Source: Symbiodinium natans (taxonomy: Eukaryota; Sar; Dinophyceae; Suessiales; Symbiodiniaceae). Taken from it: DNA of 45,000 bases. Below are positions 36,301 to 40,099 of this stretch, piece by piece (within the stretch, counting starts at the first letter, position 1; each line of letters starts with the position of its first letter). Position numbers and translations under genes: made by a program. The notes under the pieces are model-generated. The model made no database searches. It saw only the letters and a list, made by a program, of their open reading frames with translations, and was not told where the DNA came from. The stretch is taken from the NCBI GenBank assembly GCA_905221605.1, contig CAJNDS010002302.1:220001-265000 (forward strand). The letters are read 5' to 3'.

Positions 36301-38018
36301 ACAATACCAATTGCAGCTCCGCATAGGGTTTAGGGTTTAGGGTTTAGGGTTTAGGGTTCAGGGTTTGCAAAGAGCCGGGCTGCTCCAAACTTTGACACGA
36401 TTCTTGCGCTGAACCAAAATTGCAAATGCCCACGATGCACACATGAATCACCATTTTGGCTTTGTGCGTGGTGCCAAGACACACAAGCAGCACTGAACGC
36501 GCATACGCGAGGCAAGCAAAATCACCAGACTTTACGAGAATCTGGTCAACAGCAGGAACCTTTAGGCATTGACTTGTTTGACAGATTGCGTTTAGGTTTA
36601 GGGTTTAGGGCTTTAGGGCTTTAGGGTTTTTGGTTTTACAGAGGTACTTTCAAAAGGGTTCGGGTCATAGGGTCTGGTGGGTAAATAGAACTGGGGGGGG
36701 GGGGGGGGGGGAACTATAGGTATCTAGACTCGGGAGAACCCAGGAATACAAAGGATGCCCATGTCGGTTTTAAGGGCTTAACAAGGGAACCTAAACCCCT
36801 TAAAACGGGCAGGGCGGACTTTGGGTCCTAGGTATAAGTCAACGGACGTACCTTTAAAGTAGCTCTCTAGAAACTCGGGCTTCTTTATGGCAAGCAGCCC
36901 TAAACCCTCAAAACCCTAAACCCCTCACCTCAACCCAGAAACCCTAAAATCTGCAGAGATCTCCACCTGCTGGCTGATGATGAAGACCTCCAGGACAGGG
37001 CCGAAAGGCTCGAAGACTTGATGCAGCTGCTGTCGCGTGACCTGCATGGCCCCATGGGTTTAGGGTTTAGGGCTTTGGGTTTAGGGGTTTCGGGTTTAGG
37101 GTTTGGGGTAGTTACATGGCCCCTGAAGCACATACACCCTATTCCCATGAAACACTATAACTCCTATAGAACCCCAAAATTTTATCAACCCTCTAAACCC
37201 TATGAACCCTCTACATGCCCCTTTGAACCTTGGTTGCATGGGTCGCCTCGTCCCTTTGCATTCATCAGGCGGGAGGCCCCAAACCTGCTAACACCATGAA
37301 AATCTATAAGCCCTAAAACTTAAACGCTTCAGAGTTCTGTAAACCCTTAACATGATAAGCCTAAACCCAAAACAATTGGGTTCTACCTGCTGTTCAAGTG
37401 GGTTAGTACCATGAACCTCCAAGCATCAGAAACGTCGGATGTGTCGTGCTTGCCGTAGTCCCTAAACCCTAAACCCCAAACCCCAAACCCTAAACCCTAA
37501 ACCCTAAACCCTAAACCCTACTCCGTGTAAAGCCCGTCCTAAGTGTACACCCAGCAAGCTCATCCCAGCAAGTGCACACTCCCCTCATCCCAATGTCAAC
37601 CTACACCCCCCCCTAGGGTTTAGGGTTTATAGGGTTTAGGGTTTAAAAGTAGGGTTTTTGGAATGAAATAGTCACATTGCGTGAGTGCTCCTAGTTGAAA
37701 GCATTTTGCGTCGATAACCAGATTCGTGCAGGCTTCAAGCGAATACTTCATATGGCAGCGGGGATTCGTGCGTTGCCGCACTTCGACTTCCAAGACATTG
37801 CTGGCAGCTCGATCGGATGCACGAGGTCGAGCTGAATTTGCTGTAATAAAGGGTTTACATAAACCCTAAACCCTAAACCTTAAACCTTAAATCTTAAACC
37901 CTACACCCTGAACCCTGAACCGGCAGTAACTCCGCAACTCCCGAGCTTCCCTGCCTCGCGCGGGAGTCGGCCCACGAAAAGCTTGACTTCTTCGCGGGCG
38001 CCCTTTTTCGCAGAGGAC
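21282..38018 (-). CDS. Split gene for a CELF/Bruno-like RRM RNA-binding protein (partial)
   Basis: This host gene is predicted to encode an RNA-binding protein acting in splicing or mRNA control. Five exons on the minus strand (38018-37955, 37041-36967, 36541-36494, 24726-24649, 23105-23034) join in phase 0 into one RRM. VKLFVGRLPRE is RNP2 (beta1). VTRQQLHQVFEPFGPVLEV is helix 1 and beta2. SGDFACLAYARS is the RNP1-like beta3. AQRAIQELHDK is helix 2. VALAKGEAERLGL is beta4 and its exit, as in CELF proteins. A sixth exon (21333-21282) is likely. Further exons upstream (39104-39030, 39535-39475) and downstream are candidates. LTR element 2 lies in the roughly 11.8-kb intron between the third and fourth exons. 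The RRM call is firm; the CELF subfamily is inferred. Confidence 0.82.
21344..21437 (+). repeat. TTTAGGG/TTGAGGG array
   Basis: Mixed array directly right of candidate exon R6. Confidence 0.9.
21480..22130. other. Repeat-poor stretch with a weak kinase-like motif
   Basis: Unlike its surroundings this stretch has no telomere-like arrays. A minus-strand frame (22009-21656) ends with DRWSMGVLMY, which resembles protein-kinase subdomain IX. The rest of the frame is not kinase-like and a stop follows at once. A run of about 18 G lies at 21708-21725. I make no gene call. Confidence 0.25.
21986..22062. repeat. Hairpin-forming inverted repeat
   Basis: The 11-bp perfect arms AAACGCTCGCC / GGCGAGCGTTT around TGC (22008-22032) extend imperfectly to about 77 bp in total. 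Confidence 0.75.
22440..22720. repeat. GA microsatellite and AT-rich inverted block
   Basis: GAGAGA/GAGAGC repeats (22440-22610) precede an AAATAAAT...ATTTATTT block (22625-22720) that can fold back. Confidence 0.92.
23034..23105 (-). CDS. RRM gene exon R5 (beta4 and C-terminal helix)
   Basis: A 72-nt phase-0 exon encodes VALAKGEAERLGLTAEAAEA then TGAL. The A-K-G-E-A-E-R-L-G-L stretch is like the end of CELF RRMs. The acceptor is CCACCAG and the donor is GTCTTT. TTTAGGG repeats abut it on the right and CCCTAAA repeats on the left. Confidence 0.75.
23117..23296 (+). repeat. TTTAGGG/CTTAGGG array
   Basis: About twenty-four units directly right of exon R5. The middle is a homogenised CTTAGGG block. 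Confidence 0.95.
23321..23460. mobile_element. MITE-like element, family A copy 1
   Basis: Terminal inverted repeats TACTTGGAGGTTCAGGGTAC and AAACCCTGAACCTCCCA, with internal inverted TAACCC / GGGTTA blocks; about 140 bp. Confidence 0.85.
23677..23745 (+). repeat. G-rich tract (possible G-quadruplex)
   Basis: About 70 bp of G-runs broken by single A or T on the plus strand. Confidence 0.9.
23814..24640 (+). repeat. CCCTAAA arrays and a TTTAGGG array in the R4-R5 intron
   Basis: CCCTAAA-type at 23814-23900 and 24225-24350, TTTAGGG at 24460-24547. The sequence between (23900-24220) holds an inverted pair around GGGTCTCCTC / GAGGAGACCC (near 23955) but no gene. Confidence 0.85.
24649..24726 (-). 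CDS. RRM gene exon R4 (helix 2)
   Basis: A 78-nt phase-0 exon encodes AQRAIQELHDKTASGKAF and a short tail, the second RRM helix and following loop. The acceptor CTCGGTCAG follows a pyrimidine-rich tract and the donor is GTGTAGG, followed within about 8 nt by TTTAGGG repeats. Confidence 0.78.
24777..24855 (+). repeat. TTTAGGG array
   Basis: Eleven units near the acceptor side of exon R4. Confidence 0.93.
24990..25130. mobile_element. MITE-like element, family A copy 2
   Basis: About 140 bp; right end GAGTACCCTGAACCTCCAAG is well kept, left end GGTGTAGGGTACTTATAACCC is degraded. Confidence 0.78.
25469..25765 (-). pseudogene. Possible reverse-transcriptase fragment split by telomere-like repeats
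   Basis: A minus-strand frame reads ARKMAGKCKFLTGRPLRK (25700-25653), then about 40 nt of TTTAGGG-type repeats, then RAPLKAIYSALA (25612-25575). The two parts together resemble a segment seen in dinoflagellate retroelement proteins (A-x-K-x-A-G-K-x-x-F-L ... G-R-A-x-L-K-A-x-Y). The family call is from memory and weak. Confidence 0.35.
25769..25838 (+). repeat. TTTAGGG array
   Basis: Nine to ten near-perfect units. Confidence 0.95.
26247..26402 (+). repeat. TTTGGGG array flanked by TTTAGGG, target of element 2
   Basis: About seventeen TTTGGGG units (26266-26386) between short TTTAGGG runs. Element 2 inserted in the right-hand TTTAGGG run. Confidence 0.95.
26403..26631 (-). repeat. Element 2 3' LTR
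   Basis: Direct-repeat partner of 36095-36323. It sits directly against TTTAGGG and TTTGGGG repeats at 26247-26402. Confidence 0.95.
26632..26640 (-). other. Element 2 polypurine tract
   Basis: CAGGGGGAG in element orientation, directly before the 3' LTR; identical to element 1. Confidence 0.75.
26641..26816 (-). other. Element 2 3' internal untranslated region
   Basis: No gene seen. It is strongly similar to 2549-2735 of element 1, which supports a shared cis-acting region. Confidence 0.7.
26817..27650 (-). CDS. Element 2 RNase H C-terminal part with a membrane-like extension (277 codons)
   Basis: This frame continues RNase H in +1 relative to Pol, overlapping its end by 20 nt. It opens with ALSTAEAELHA, then YTDS and RTRHLRIRA, and ends RNase H with ADLLTK, all typical of copia. 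A tail of about 160 residues follows. It has two hydrophobic segments (ASLALAVMMVAASLQGMA and LVAYLVAAIILWELAWCLF) and a Cys-rich end (HASSDCDVL, CKHC). No family is recognised for the tail; it could be an Env-like or membrane-anchoring module. The frame break is best explained as an indel in this copy. Confidence 0.82.
   Translation of the reverse strand: MALSTAEAELHASIEGATMIQSCTPIIAALVGTGEESLQKVLYTDSVSTCSIIQYPAGSWRTRHLRIRAAGVRSLVDRGYMVIAHLRGEYMIADLLTKLMSGQVYAKQKALWGLRLLVQGTDLKKASLALAVMMVAASLQGMATGGEEVSTAGFFCSEEGVCKVANTSTVMVLAQGIEMVVNNSDLVAYLVAAIILWELAWCLFRRLYKWLWIKKAVVIPASATLYTTVGGNCMHASSDCDVLRYSQPRAKTLCKHCLKDGWVVNAEFLGEERAAGT
27631..33498 (-). CDS. pol: Element 2 Pol polyprotein: two proteases, methyltransferase-like, integrase, dioxygenase-like, RT, RNase H start
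   Basis: A 1955-codon frame, -1 relative to Gag. Domains in order: a protease-like domain with DTA (residues 18-20); a second with DSG (179-181); a C5-methyltransferase-like region (about 370-600, GGPPC at 429-433); an integrase with H673, H678, C685, C688 and D712, D861, E897 (exactly DD35E); an acidic Pro-rich linker; a dioxygenase-like domain (about 1195-1355) with H1260, D1262, H1328, R1337; a coiled-coil-like linker (about 1440-1530); RT with LDISKAFL (1617-1624) and YVDD (1728-1731); and the start of RNase H (D1917). The frame stops at 27631 because of a frameshift; RNase H continues in another frame. RT, integrase and RNase H are firm; the two extra enzyme domains are inferred from motifs. 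Confidence 0.92.
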   Translation of the reverse strand: MLCGSGLFQQERRVALVDTAATHLVRTLFPWECLPDTTVMVQSALGGVAMRITEKGTLIREDNGPLIIPLWLILEFGANLTVINGMCHVGAKSSLDQLLWFEHGCLVMDYKTAEKMVLHAERQRASWSHSQWRNGRADCGVGSSDATLLPKQGEGRGVCVLHVARVSDTNECSGMGMLDSGASHPLRSLRPGEQLPQQKVLVSLAVGSREMCITPGGTLVTPEMVDPLVPIGKASALVGLRVQWRGGKCTASHPVLGELRVRDLNGCPCLEKEVALQIIDEMDWCSPKQALKVARMVQGCPNTDNEVAVKTSLQSAARTASANEEEFVQACWRFLRWYYGDIPENMLMELLPRGDIAALPFNRHKRRRLARAKRVVVHLFSGKQKWHFPSRDVEVLELDLTKGGDLHNSSVWKYLLHLAAEGKVVAVVGGPPCRTVSRLRGEDGGPPVLRRRCGPERLGLKSLPWPHQELAQKDGVLLLKMLFLYDVAVHSRCGTAEVINGSSVFFGMESPGDPELIGKDFSQNGKTVLSAEDLVDGSQEGLSSPTFWSWPEVKSFCERYGMYAAHFDQGALGHALVKPTTFLVSDMELWESLEQVRVVVPWSATFASTLEERMGQSSIWARWAFGLVKRIRHRLAQWLHESDAEREAAVLQKEERKGTLRRLTTEERAFRDHCLRGHIPFRRDCQICVSAAGKERRHLRRKHGDAYTLSLDLAGPYKCSKDAHQQKPRHAVIGVYQFPMLDPNVGRPPEKEEDADEVEDQADEGAGVGEWLGDAVANFEEEDSAPVEPAPVLEAEVLKIQASEKSWKELKDHLTQPVRMINFVMVEPIVDKQQTTVLSAVQRMMVRLQRHGYPVLRIHSDRAGEFVNARFRSFCETRLIYRTTGDPGVPQTNGRAEACVGLFKRGVRSLLKEARLGPAYWALAARHWSMLRWQKAERELGLNPKALLPFGAQIQVKRRPWELLGPDGTKKGRQWVDRTQPALLLGPCDDLPGGYWVEAQGTAKDPDELVLFPCATIFSNIKEPPELELEGVVEEQEPSPPEHRLKGKKPALRFADEEGPPLPPPRDPPVRHRLMEKSPASSLRGHVGSLRLLHKRGESPPLEIFEDDMQGLGELEENADVEDNVPGDEYWPTCCSPHENAYLVCKSETAGDGTQLKKEEQKAKSMYERSMYDYVDCEELLEGIVYPKRVNRRGGINNWCTSTRALVLGHYTHGGVCGITKETHRRPWLCRYLASFVRHHNPEAKFSALQISCNAPVSLHRDSHNEKHCCNYVCGFGDYKDGQLWVEDEKVLEEGAEVVEQSYGKKVLPGKLVDIHWNFMSFFPRKLHGPMPWKGNRVSLTGYTPVFMERLSYKDRCYLLQCKFPLPEPQAEEGEKRKWLKMTLKETSLDDLAEEVDYAVFEAHQWALEEHLSIRRLIAEQECCILDEFHGSANESNEEKGSETREWLVKAKRAEEQLSKFLVKAAQVQQMVQENTALEAAEEVEFLQTKTIPTQEAMQELEKWRESLSDEVTSLVKELEVVEPTTQEKLDKLAEEPNAPVIEYVPSLVVFTRKQGTGRRRARICACGNFISSTAATEYEGPRSLSRHSLYAPGLDSTTFRCQVRHAAYMVWIIAGLDISKAFLTAPMNRAQREGRLVVVQPPRAAVKLGLCTKEERWIVRKALYGLAESPAAWVEWRDQRLQGMSWVSKDGQAMSFQRSNADPSLFLIMAQEKLEGASKLVGTMGLYVDDFLMAGTMTVLREALEQIRKEWKTSEPEFCGPGCGDGFLKFLGVQIWYRNGSFFLNQEDFVRDLLNRRGYQIDETGKGSNLPMVKETPGEEEEVDIPSLRAAQGAVGEFLWVAIKTRPDLAFCTSQLSLWTSRRPRFVVKKAEEVFRYLAATPTLGLTFGAIATCEKERNEVLRYGRGVKVVESYADASFAAGENEKSHSGAVVVWGDCPVMWATQRINGGFKYS
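29434..29916 (-). other. 2OG-Fe(II) dioxygenase-like domain inside Pol (residues about 1195-1355)
   Basis: The iron-binding triad pattern is visible: SLHRDSHNEK gives HxD (H1260, D1262), and KLHGPMPWKGNRVSLTGYT gives the distal His (H1328) and the 2-oxoglutarate-binding Arg nine residues later (R1337). GFGDYKDGQLWVED between them fits the usual G-G-x-L strand. The layout resembles TET/JBP-type nucleic-acid dioxygenases more than AlkB, but the subfamily cannot be fixed by eye. It sits between integrase and reverse transcriptase. Confidence 0.6.
31699..32391 (-). other. C5-cytosine methyltransferase-like domain inside Pol (residues about 370-600)
   Basis: The order of motifs fits a C5 DNA methyltransferase. 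VVVHLFSG is like SAM-binding motif I. ELDL is like motif II. VVGGPPCRTVSRLRG is like motif IV, with the catalytic Cys at 433. FFGMESPGDP holds a Glu in the place of the motif VI ENV. FDQGALGHALVKPTTF comes later, where the target-recognition part would be. The motif VI Asn and Val are not conserved and no QRRxR motif VIII is evident, so activity is uncertain. Capture of cytosine methyltransferases by retrotransposons has been reported in dinoflagellates and charophyte algae. Confidence 0.6.
33348..36032 (-). CDS. gag: Element 2 Gag with CCCH and CCHC zinc fingers
   Basis: The predicted capsid/nucleocapsid protein, about 894 aa from the ATG at 36032. A TTG 30 nt upstream is also open. The N-terminus is disordered. 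The middle (about residues 400-660) is a helical capsid-like region with LADYTPSNPTALGDWIAMI and a conserved-looking WW-Q core. The C-terminal third has a Lys-rich stretch, one CCCH finger (CKFGARCKFRH) and one retroviral zinc knuckle, CFECGAVGHLQPQC (CX2CX4HX4C). Gag ends at 33348 and overlaps the Pol frame by 151 nt. The CCCH finger links it to the multi-CCCH protein of element 1. Confidence 0.88.
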   Translation of the reverse strand: MDMMRRRSEPGLSPTANEAEGNRGDGGEDRQQMVQALTDGREVAMIQPTPQVENEVVPVQAANPFWSERAQEEMRLRQSRPASLPASGGDRSGEGTRRPPSLQDLLGQEPAPVERPSSGLMGQMERGTIGGVQADEELIPDVSGEEQSEDMAVVKRALKELLVQTKELGNRLHRVEEKSYTSAASGSASRARSSGVVDANTAYPLGMTPEKQYLPGQVFYTDGMGGFWTVLPDGTWLPIEGYDLPKGCDLQSLPGSRKGDVQVEDEKEVPMMHVAEGKKPSRLPPLNYPTGGPASGGYASGPPGLTHVPMTSMPSGVDGSVAPAGNQPGFVSARETAMQENSAGSGGYTMVDDVPYRWKMVAGKLELEKVPLTAVTPGIGHGLPQGPGGRVSLPPGAVVPRGMPVTGDSSGTERPEALGKHVMSLPTLADYTPSNPTALGDWIAMIEPMLSSLTDTGRVWWQCVYSKAYQAYAKWLSVSPLERLGIKAELEGLKVVQTVHVLLEQRAVSLLLQAIPERLKTEIVSTRMLGSVMIFYKLLTVYQPGGANERSTMLNFLVQPSSATSISEAIKGVRQWAQWRSRLRELRASEPDATLLIKGLDALSSALLAKHPTVHFRVASFREKLGVDYSPTSETATQLAEMLQAEFELLLHSAGEQEVKQDSDAKKRARLNKAQKGTGDETEEGDKGKGKGKRYSGDGERPFCWIYGKTDAGCKFGARCKFRHDKDSLERGRCFECGAVGHLQPQCPYKDGASSNVDSNPERSRSKGNSPKGGKGGKGAKWGNAKKAEVAEGGDETANAGLDKGSASPSSPSTPNQVLAEALEVLKSMKLSSAQSASAGIPVFECYVDLDCFSRKGEWRWWIRLLRILCGRFFHGNVYPTLLLWCKARLVVWQ
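36076..36094 (-). other. Element 2 primer-binding site (initiator tRNA-Met anticodon arm)
   Basis: The same GGTTATGAGCCCAAATTAG as in element 1 lies directly inside the 5' LTR. It fits half-tRNA priming by initiator tRNA-Met as in copia. Confidence 0.75.
36095..36323 (-). repeat. Element 2 5' LTR
   Basis: Identical by eye to 26403-26631. Starts TGCGGAGCTGCAATTGG and ends CCCCCCGTA in element orientation, the same termini as element 1; the middle differs. Confidence 0.95.
36324..36366 (+). repeat. TTTAGGG run right of element 2
   Basis: Continuation of the array that element 2 entered; starts with the TAGGG duplication. Confidence 0.95.
36494..36541 (-). CDS. RRM gene exon R3 (RNP1-like beta3)
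   Basis: A 48-nt exon encodes ILVKSGDFACLAYARS. F-A-C-L-A-Y occupies the RNP1 position. The acceptor is GACCAG and the donor is GTGCTG, phase 0 at both ends. It is short and its RNP1 is divergent, so support comes mainly from fit between its neighbours. Confidence 0.62.
36695..36712 (+). repeat. Poly-G tract
   Basis: About 18-19 G in a row, next to a family B MITE. Confidence 0.95.
36724..36832. mobile_element. MITE-like element, family B copy 3
   Basis: About 109 bp from CTAGACTCGGGAGAACCCAG to GGACTTTGGGTCCTAGG, with the shared GGGAACCTAAACC block. Confidence 0.75.
36967..37041 (-). CDS. RRM gene exon R2 (helix 1 and beta2)
   Basis: A 75-nt phase-0 exon encodes VTRQQLHQVFEPFGPVLEV then FIISQQ. 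The acceptor is CATGCAG and the donor is GTGGAG. It is bounded by a TTTAGGG array on the right (37058-37110) and a CCCTAAA-type run on the left (about 36897-36950). Confidence 0.85.
37125..37460. other. R1-R2 intron stretch with a truncated family A MITE
   Basis: No gene recognised. A right end of MITE family A (GGGTTAGTACCATGAACCTCC) lies at 37396-37424. Confidence 0.6.
37461..37920. other. R1-R2 intron stretch with telomere-like repeats
   Basis: CCCTAAA runs at 37461-37521 and 37856-37920 and a short TTTAGGG run at 37614-37645. The part at 37727-37845 is open on the plus strand (TSKTLLAARSDARGRAEFA), possibly an old retroelement fragment. Confidence 0.5.
37955..38018 (-). CDS. RRM gene exon R1 (RNP2)
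   Basis: A 64-nt exon encodes SSAKKGAREE then VKLFVGRLPRE, the first RRM strand with RNP2. The acceptor is CTGCTTTCAG (or AAAAAG at 38003) and the donor is GC (CGCGAG|GCAGGG). Confidence 0.82.
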
Positions 38019-38320
38019 CTGAAAGCAGCACCACTTACCGAGACGCTGGAGGGATCAGGGGATGGTTTAGGCAGTTGGAGGTTGTGGGGTCTGGTTTTGG
38101 GGGCGAAACCCAAAACCCAAAACCCTTGGGGGTGCAGGGGCGTCGCCAGCACCTTGCCAGTCAGCAGATGAAGGATATGAGGGTTGAGGTTTAGGGTTTA
38201 GGGCTTAGGGTTTAGAGTTTAGGGTTAGGGTTTAGGGTTTAGCCTACCTTATGGTAGGTTTCTACATTGCTATAAACCCCCTCATTGGATTCCTAGGTAA
38301 CCGGGTTCTTAAGGCAGGGT

Positions 38321-38467
38321 CTACTTGGAGGTTCATGGTACTTAGTAACCAATTACAACTGTACTGATAACTGTACTTATAACCATATTAGGGCACTTAC
38401 GGGGCTTATAAGTGGGTAATAAGTATAGTTATAAATTGGGTTTAAGTTCCCTGAACCTCCAGGTAGG
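38321..38467. mobile_element. MITE-like element, family A copy 3
   Basis: About 147 bp with terminal inverted repeats CTACTTGGAGGTTCATGGTA and TCCCTGAACCTCCAGGTAGG. Confidence 0.85.
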
Positions 38468-38536
38468 TTTTACCGTTTTAGGGAGGCCGGCACGGACGTA
38501 GGTCCGATGATTCGGAGCACGCGTATAGCTTTTGCG

Positions 38537-39008
38537 GCTTAGGGTTTAGGGTTGAGGGTTGAGGGTTTAGGGTTTAGGGTTTAGGGTTTAAGGGTTTAAG
38601 GGTTTAGGGTTTAGGGTTTAGGGTTTAGGGTTTAGGGTTTAGGGTTTAGGGTTTAGGGTTTAGGGTTTAGGGTTTAGGGTTTAAGGTTAAGGGTTTAAGG
38701 GTTCAGGGTTTCAAGTGGAGTCTGGGGTTTGAGGGGGTGGGGCTCATGTCCTGCGGTCTGCAAGACTCGTGTTGTGGAAATAGTTACCCTGCTTGCAATA
38801 GCTACCCTAAACCCCAAACCCTAAACCCCAAACCCTAAACCCTAAACCCTAAACCCTAACCCTTAAACCCTAACCCCTACACCCTGAACCCTAAACCCTA
38901 AAACCTGAACCCTAAACCCTGAACCCTATAAACCCTAAACCCTATAAACCCTATAAACCCTGTAAACCCTATAAATCCTATAAATCCTATAAATCCTATA
39001 AATCCTAA
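38537..39008 (+). repeat. TTTAGGG array then CCCTAAA/CCCTATAAA array
   Basis: TTTAGGG at 38537-38708 (about 22 units). CCCTAAA at 38805-38950 grades into CCCTATAAA and TCCTATAAA units up to 39008. Confidence 0.95.
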
Positions 39009-39029
39009 ACCTCGAAGTAGACTTGCAAC

Positions 39030-39104
39030 CTCGCATAAGCCCGAACGAGGCCTTCCCGAGCGGTGCCGCCTTCGCCGGCGTTTCGGGTCCGCACTGGAGG
39101 CCTT
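39030..39104 (-). CDS. Candidate exon upstream of the RRM gene
   Basis: A 75-nt open segment with AG acceptor (CTGTAG) and GT donor (GCGAG|GTTGCA) encodes KASSADPKRRRRRHRSG and a short tail, which is basic and RS-like. It could be the N-terminal region of the RRM protein, but it rests on phase and context only. Confidence 0.35.
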
Positions 39105-39118
39105 CTACAGACACTCGG

Positions 39119-39440
39119 GGGTTTAGGGTTTAGGGTTTAGGGTTTAGGGTTTAGGGTTTAGGGTTTTAGGGTTTAGGGTTTGGGGTTTGGGGTTTAGGGT
39201 TTTAGGGTCTAGGGCTCTTAGGGTTCTTGAGGATTGAAGCACCCCTGTTGGACCCATGGTAGCGGACAGCAGTTTTATGGCTGCTGTTTTTGGTTGAGGC
39301 TCAACTTCCAGGGTTTTTTTTCTCCCCCAACTCCGAAAAGGCCCTCCTAAGCCCCCAAAACCCTAAACCCTAAACCCTAAACCCTAAACCCTAAACCCTA
39401 AACCCTAAACCCTAAACCCTAAACCCTAAACCCTAAAAAC
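39119..39440 (+). repeat. TTTAGGG array, spacer, CCCTAAA array
   Basis: TTTAGGG (39119-39220) and CCCTAAA (39357-39440) around about 130 bp of unassigned sequence. Confidence 0.93.
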
Positions 39441-39474
39441 CCCAAAACCCCCCTCAACCCTGAACCCTATAGAC

Positions 39475-39535
39475 TGTGCATCAACAGCAAGAGTGGCTTG
39501 AGGCTCAGACGCTTGAGCTTTGGCGTCCTCGGGAC
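39475..39535 (-). CDS. Candidate exon further upstream of the RRM gene
   Basis: A 61-nt open segment encodes PEDAKAQASEPQATLAVDAQ between TTCGCAG and GTCTAT. It is low-complexity and acidic, as in disordered N-terminal regions. No homology is recognised. Confidence 0.28.
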
Positions 39536-39753
39536 CTGCGAACCACTCAAGCCCGAAACGCTCAACCCGACAGTCTAATCCTCCCCAACCCCCCCCCACC
39601 CCCCCCCCAAGCCCGCTCCAAACCCTAGGGCCTACTATAATCCGACAATAATTCGAATGGGGTTTTTTCAGGCGGTTACAAAAAAGAGGGACCATGGGGG
39701 CATACCACGAATACTTATCTCAACCCCTAGATGAAGCCCTGAACTTTGCCTGA

Positions 39754-39865
39754 CTAGACCCGGGAGTAACCTAGGAATCAAAAGGGCGCCCTGTTTGGCT
39801 TTAAGGGGAAGAAAGGGGAACCCCAACCCAAAAAAAACACAAAAATGGCCTACTCCCGGCCCTAG
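39754..39865. mobile_element. MITE-like element, family B copy 4
   Basis: About 112 bp from CTAGACCCGGGAGTAACCTA to GGCCTACTCCCGGCCCTAG; the terminal inverted repeats are clearest in this copy. Confidence 0.82.
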
Positions 39866-39903
39866 CTGATGGAGATGGAGGGCTCCTCGGTTGCCTATAT
39901 TTG

Positions 39904-40040
39904 CAGGTTCAGAACTTGTAGCCCAAGTGTAAGCGTAGTTAGCACCGACTTATAAGCCTCCTAAGTACCCTAAAAGGGCTATAGTTGGGTTTAAGTACAG
40001 ATAGAATTGGGTTACTAAGTACCCTTGAACCTCCGAGTAG
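39904..40040. mobile_element. MITE-like element, family A copy 4
   Basis: About 137 bp ending TACTAAGTACCCTTGAACCT. The left end CAGGTTCAGAACTTGTAGCC is diverged. Confidence 0.78.
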
Positions 40041-40099
40041 CCCGAATTCAAAGGACAAAAACAAGCATCCCCCTTACATAACCCCCAATGGGGGTAGGT

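Larger units (their letters stand above)
26403..36323 (-). mobile_element. LTR retroelement 2 (Ty1/copia-type, nearly complete), 9,921 bp
   Basis: The element is in minus orientation with 229-bp LTRs (36095-36323 as 5', 26403-26631 as 3') that look identical, so it is young. The target duplication is TAGGG (26398-26402 and 36324-36328), in TTTAGGG repeats. It encodes Gag (start 36032), a 1955-residue Pol frame at -1 relative to Gag, and a third frame carrying the end of RNase H. The integrase-before-RT order is that of Ty1/copia. Pol has extra methyltransferase-like and dioxygenase-like domains. It lies in the intron between RRM exons R3 and R4, in gene orientation. One frameshift in RNase H is the only clear lesion. 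Confidence 0.95.

Noticed and set aside
36448-36475. Resemblance to the dinoflagellate spliced leader (CCATTTTGGCT)
   Set aside because: Only about 11-12 nt match, with no GTAG start, donor or Sm-like site. A similar chance match occurs at about 5162 inside the element 1 frame.
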